DNA of 47,368 bases from Clostridiaceae bacterium (GTDB taxonomy: Bacteria > Bacillota > Clostridia > Acetivibrionales > DUMB01). Below the pieces are notes generated by a model. That model was not told the origin of the DNA. It saw nothing but the letters and a program-made list of their open reading frames with translations, and did no database searches. Positions 44,873 through 47,368 of this stretch are shown in pieces. Within the stretch, counting starts at the first letter, position 1; every line of letters starts with the position of its first letter. Where the stretch lies: positions 1 to 47,368 of the forward strand of contig DULF01000047.1 of NCBI GenBank assembly GCA_012840535.1. The letters run 5' to 3'. Made by a program: the position numbers and the translations under genes.

Positions 44873-46792
44873 CTACCTCTCATACCTATTGAAGCATCCC
44901 TTGAAGAAAAGCCTCAGCTTGCCGTTTCTCTTGCAATTGTTCCAGACATTGTTAAGGTAAGGCATTATATAGTAATCCAGCCCAAAGCCTCTGCCTGCTC
45001 CTCCCATAGTGGCTACGGAAGCAAAAATCATCCACCACGTACTCTTATAAATTCCTGTTGACGTTAAGAACATGAATAACAGTCCAAGTGAAATGACCGA
45101 ACCTACAAAAGTAAAAGCGCCGCCTATGAGCATTAAGCCAACTAAAATCTCAAGTATTACAACCAGCACCTGGAAAAACATTGCAAGGCCGTCAGTTGCC
45201 AATACAATATTTTTAAGGAACCATTCCACAAGATTAAAACTGCCTATATCAAGAATTTCCAGTTTTGCAAAAAGCTCGCTGGTAATCACATTTCCTTCAA
45301 CAAGCCTGCTTTCTTTCCCCAGGATAAAGTGGAAAATCTTTAAATCAAGGCTGAATATTTCATCAATTCTTCTAATAAAAGCTGCACTCGGTGTTGCCCC
45401 TGTTGTCCCGTCAGAAGCCATACCTAAAAATGAAGCAAGCATTGGAGAAGACAGCCAGCCTTGCTTTATCTTCTCAATACCTTCGTAAAGCCACATTATT
45501 CCAAAGAATACTCTCAGTGGAGCAAGCCACCATACCTGCATCTTTGTAGACCAGTGTTTTTCAAGGAAAAGTTTGCGTTGTTTACATTCAATGAATTCAT
45601 GGTAGATATACCGCCCTACTCCTCTAAAGCCTGTAATTTCCCAGAGATAGTGGATATTTACCAGATATTTCATTATGATGGAAAGCCAAACCGGAAGTAT
45701 TTTGCCCATGATTTCGGAAACAGTAAAATAACGCCCAACAGACACCATTGTTCCATGCATTTTGACTTTAACCTTTTCGAGGTCTTTTCCCCTTATTGAA
45801 TTCAGTATGTTTTTAGCTGCTCCTTTTGCAGTCTGAAGCGCGTTTTCAACCATGGCCGGATATGGCTTGTTATTTTCGTCAAGAAGGGCAGACATATCTC
45901 CTACCACATAAACATTATCATATTCTATACGGCAAAACTCATCGACCTCTACCCTGTTTGAGTTTGCTGCTGCTGAACAGTGCAGGTCATCCACGTCTTC
46001 ACAGGGTTTTATACCTGCTGCCCAAATGAGGGTCCTCGTGCCAATAAACTTATCTCCTATAAAGAAACCGTCTGCTTTAACATTATCAATAGTAGCATTA
46101 AGAATTATTTCTATACCAAGCTTTTTCTCCATGTACTCGTGAGCTTTCCTGGAATTCCTTTCATCAAGGGTGCTCAATATACGAGACATCATATCCACTA
46201 TTACAAGCCGTACTTCTTTGCGGTCTATTCCGTGTTCACGGGCAAGCTGCCTGGTCCAGTGGGCAAGTTCGCCAATCATTTCAACACCTGTGAACCCTGC
46301 ACCGCCAACAACAAACGTCAGCAACTTCTTTCTTTCTTCCTCATCCTTCTCCTGGGCGGCAAGGGTGAAACACTTCTTGATATGTTCGCGGATCTTTACG
46401 GCGTCTTCATAGGACCATAGGGTAAAAGCGTTATCCTCAAGACCATTTATACCATAAAAATTCGGTTTGCTTCCCATGGCCATAATGAGATAATCATAAC
46501 TGTATTCATTTTTATCTGAAAATACCCTGTTATTTGCAAAATCATATTTCGTTATTTCGTCATATACGACTTTGACATCAGTAAAATCGAATATTTCTTT
46601 CAGAGGTACACGAACAGCTTCTTCGGAAACACGATTCCCGGCAACTTCATGGATTTCGGTCAGAAGTGTGTGATAGTCGTTCTTGTCTATCAGTGTGATT
46701 TCTACCTCGTCCTTCCTTTTCAGTTTGTTTAAGGTTAGTGCAGCCTCGACACCTGCATAGCCGGCACCGATAATCACTACTCTCTTTGACAT
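44873..46792 (-). CDS. type II NADH dehydrogenase-like FAD oxidoreductase with C-terminal DoxX-like membrane domain
   Basis: VVIIGAGYAGVEAALTL, VVGGAGFTGVEMIGELA, TLIWAAGIKP, NVYVVGDMSA; C-terminal 200+ aa with TM helices (FFGIMWLYEGIEKIKQGWL). Confidence 0.9.
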   Translation of the reverse strand: MSKRVVIIGAGYAGVEAALTLNKLKRKDEVEITLIDKNDYHTLLTEIHEVAGNRVSEEAVRVPLKEIFDFTDVKVVYDEITKYDFANNRVFSDKNEYSYDYLIMAMGSKPNFYGINGLEDNAFTLWSYEDAVKIREHIKKCFTLAAQEKDEEERKKLLTFVVGGAGFTGVEMIGELAHWTRQLAREHGIDRKEVRLVIVDMMSRILSTLDERNSRKAHEYMEKKLGIEIILNATIDNVKADGFFIGDKFIGTRTLIWAAGIKPCEDVDDLHCSAAANSNRVEVDEFCRIEYDNVYVVGDMSALLDENNKPYPAMVENALQTAKGAAKNILNSIRGKDLEKVKVKMHGTMVSVGRYFTVSEIMGKILPVWLSIIMKYLVNIHYLWEITGFRGVGRYIYHEFIECKQRKLFLEKHWSTKMQVWWLAPLRVFFGIMWLYEGIEKIKQGWLSSPMLASFLGMASDGTTGATPSAAFIRRIDEIFSLDLKIFHFILGKESRLVEGNVITSELFAKLEILDIGSFNLVEWFLKNIVLATDGLAMFFQVLVVILEILVGLMLIGGAFTFVGSVISLGLLFMFLTSTGIYKSTWWMIFASVATMGGAGRGFGLDYYIMPYLNNVWNNCKRNGKLRLFFKGCFNRYER

Positions 46793-47186
46793 ATAATTTA
46801 CCCTCCCGTAAAATTAGCCTTTTTGCTCTATAAGCACTTATTTGTAATATGTGCTGTAAATTAATTTTGTATCATTTATTTATATAAAAAAATTATGTTT
46901 AACTTAAATACAACTATGATACTTTTTTAACATTCTTTTACACAATAATAGTAATAATAGCCGCCGACCAAAAAATAACTCAATGCTTATTATATTAATA
47001 CCCTTATTTCCAGTCTTTAAACTATTTATTTATATCGAGAAAAATATCATATTTGATTAACATAAAAAATATATCATACGTAATGCAACATTACATTACT
47101 ATTAAATATTTGCCATAATATGAATTTTCATCCTTTTTAATAAGCTTGTTATTATATCATATACCTGCATATTGAATACGAAAAAA

Positions 47187-47211
47187 AGCATCTTCTTTTA
47201 AGAAGATGCTT
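47187..47211 (-). terminator. intrinsic terminator after tRNA-Gly
   Basis: Minus strand AAGCATCTTCTTAAAAGAAGATGCTTTTTTTCG. Confidence 0.9.
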
Positions 47212-47286
47212 TGGAGCGGGTTACGAGATTTGAACTCGCGACTTTCACCTTGGCAAGGTGACACTCTACCGCTGAGTTAAACCCGC
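47212..47286 (-). tRNA. tRNA-Gly (GCC), CCA encoded
   Basis: GCGGGTTTAACTCAGCGGTAGAGTGTCACCTTGCCAAGGTGAAAGTCGCGAGTTCAAATCTCGTAACCCGCTCCA. Confidence 0.97.
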
Positions 47287-47323
47287 ATGACCTGGATAAA
47301 TGCATTTTGCACTTATCCAGCAC

Positions 47324-47368
47324 TGGTGCCCAGAGCCGGAATCGAACCAGCCACACGAGGATTTTCAG
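47324..47368 (-). tRNA. 3' part of a tRNA, probably tRNA-Phe (GAA), truncated by window edge
   Basis: Minus strand CTGAAAATCCTCGTGTGGCTGGTTCGATTCCGGCTCTGGGCACCA; anticodon loop CTGAAAA, TPsiC GGTTCGATTCC, CCA end. Confidence 0.85.

Overview
The window looks like chromosomal DNA from a low-to-moderate GC anaerobic Firmicute (clostridial type). This is inferred from gene content (ctsR-mcsA-mcsB-clpC, radA, carD, yacL-type PIN/TRAM, ispD, rex) and from strong purine-rich Shine-Dalgarno sites. About 34 protein-coding genes, two complete tRNAs (Cys, Gly) and one edge-truncated tRNA (Phe) are supported. Main blocks: a copper-handling pair at the left edge; ispF, natAB and ispD; a GH78 rhamnosidase; yacL, carD and radA; a GH15 enzyme and a convergent pair of GT2 paralogs; the ctsR heat-shock operon with a readable CtsR box; fusA2-like EF-G; aroF-tyrA-aroA; rex; an amidase; a sugar ABC operon divergent from an AraC regulator; and an ndh2 / polyprenyl synthase / FMN-binding lipoprotein / apbE cluster resembling flavin-based extracellular electron transfer (FLEET) loci. 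The observations most worth a second look are: (1) an in-frame junction between a truncated CopA-type ATPase and a response-regulator receiver domain at the left edge; (2) the FLEET-like operon, whose lipoprotein has a non-canonical flavinylation motif; (3) an array of four TGCACAA sites at 20/22/20 bp spacing next to the AraC regulator; (4) a dispersed palindromic repeat family with compensatory changes that also supplies the TGA stop codons of two genes; (5) a 146-bp MITE-like element. All calls come from reading the sequence and supplied ORFs; no database search was run.
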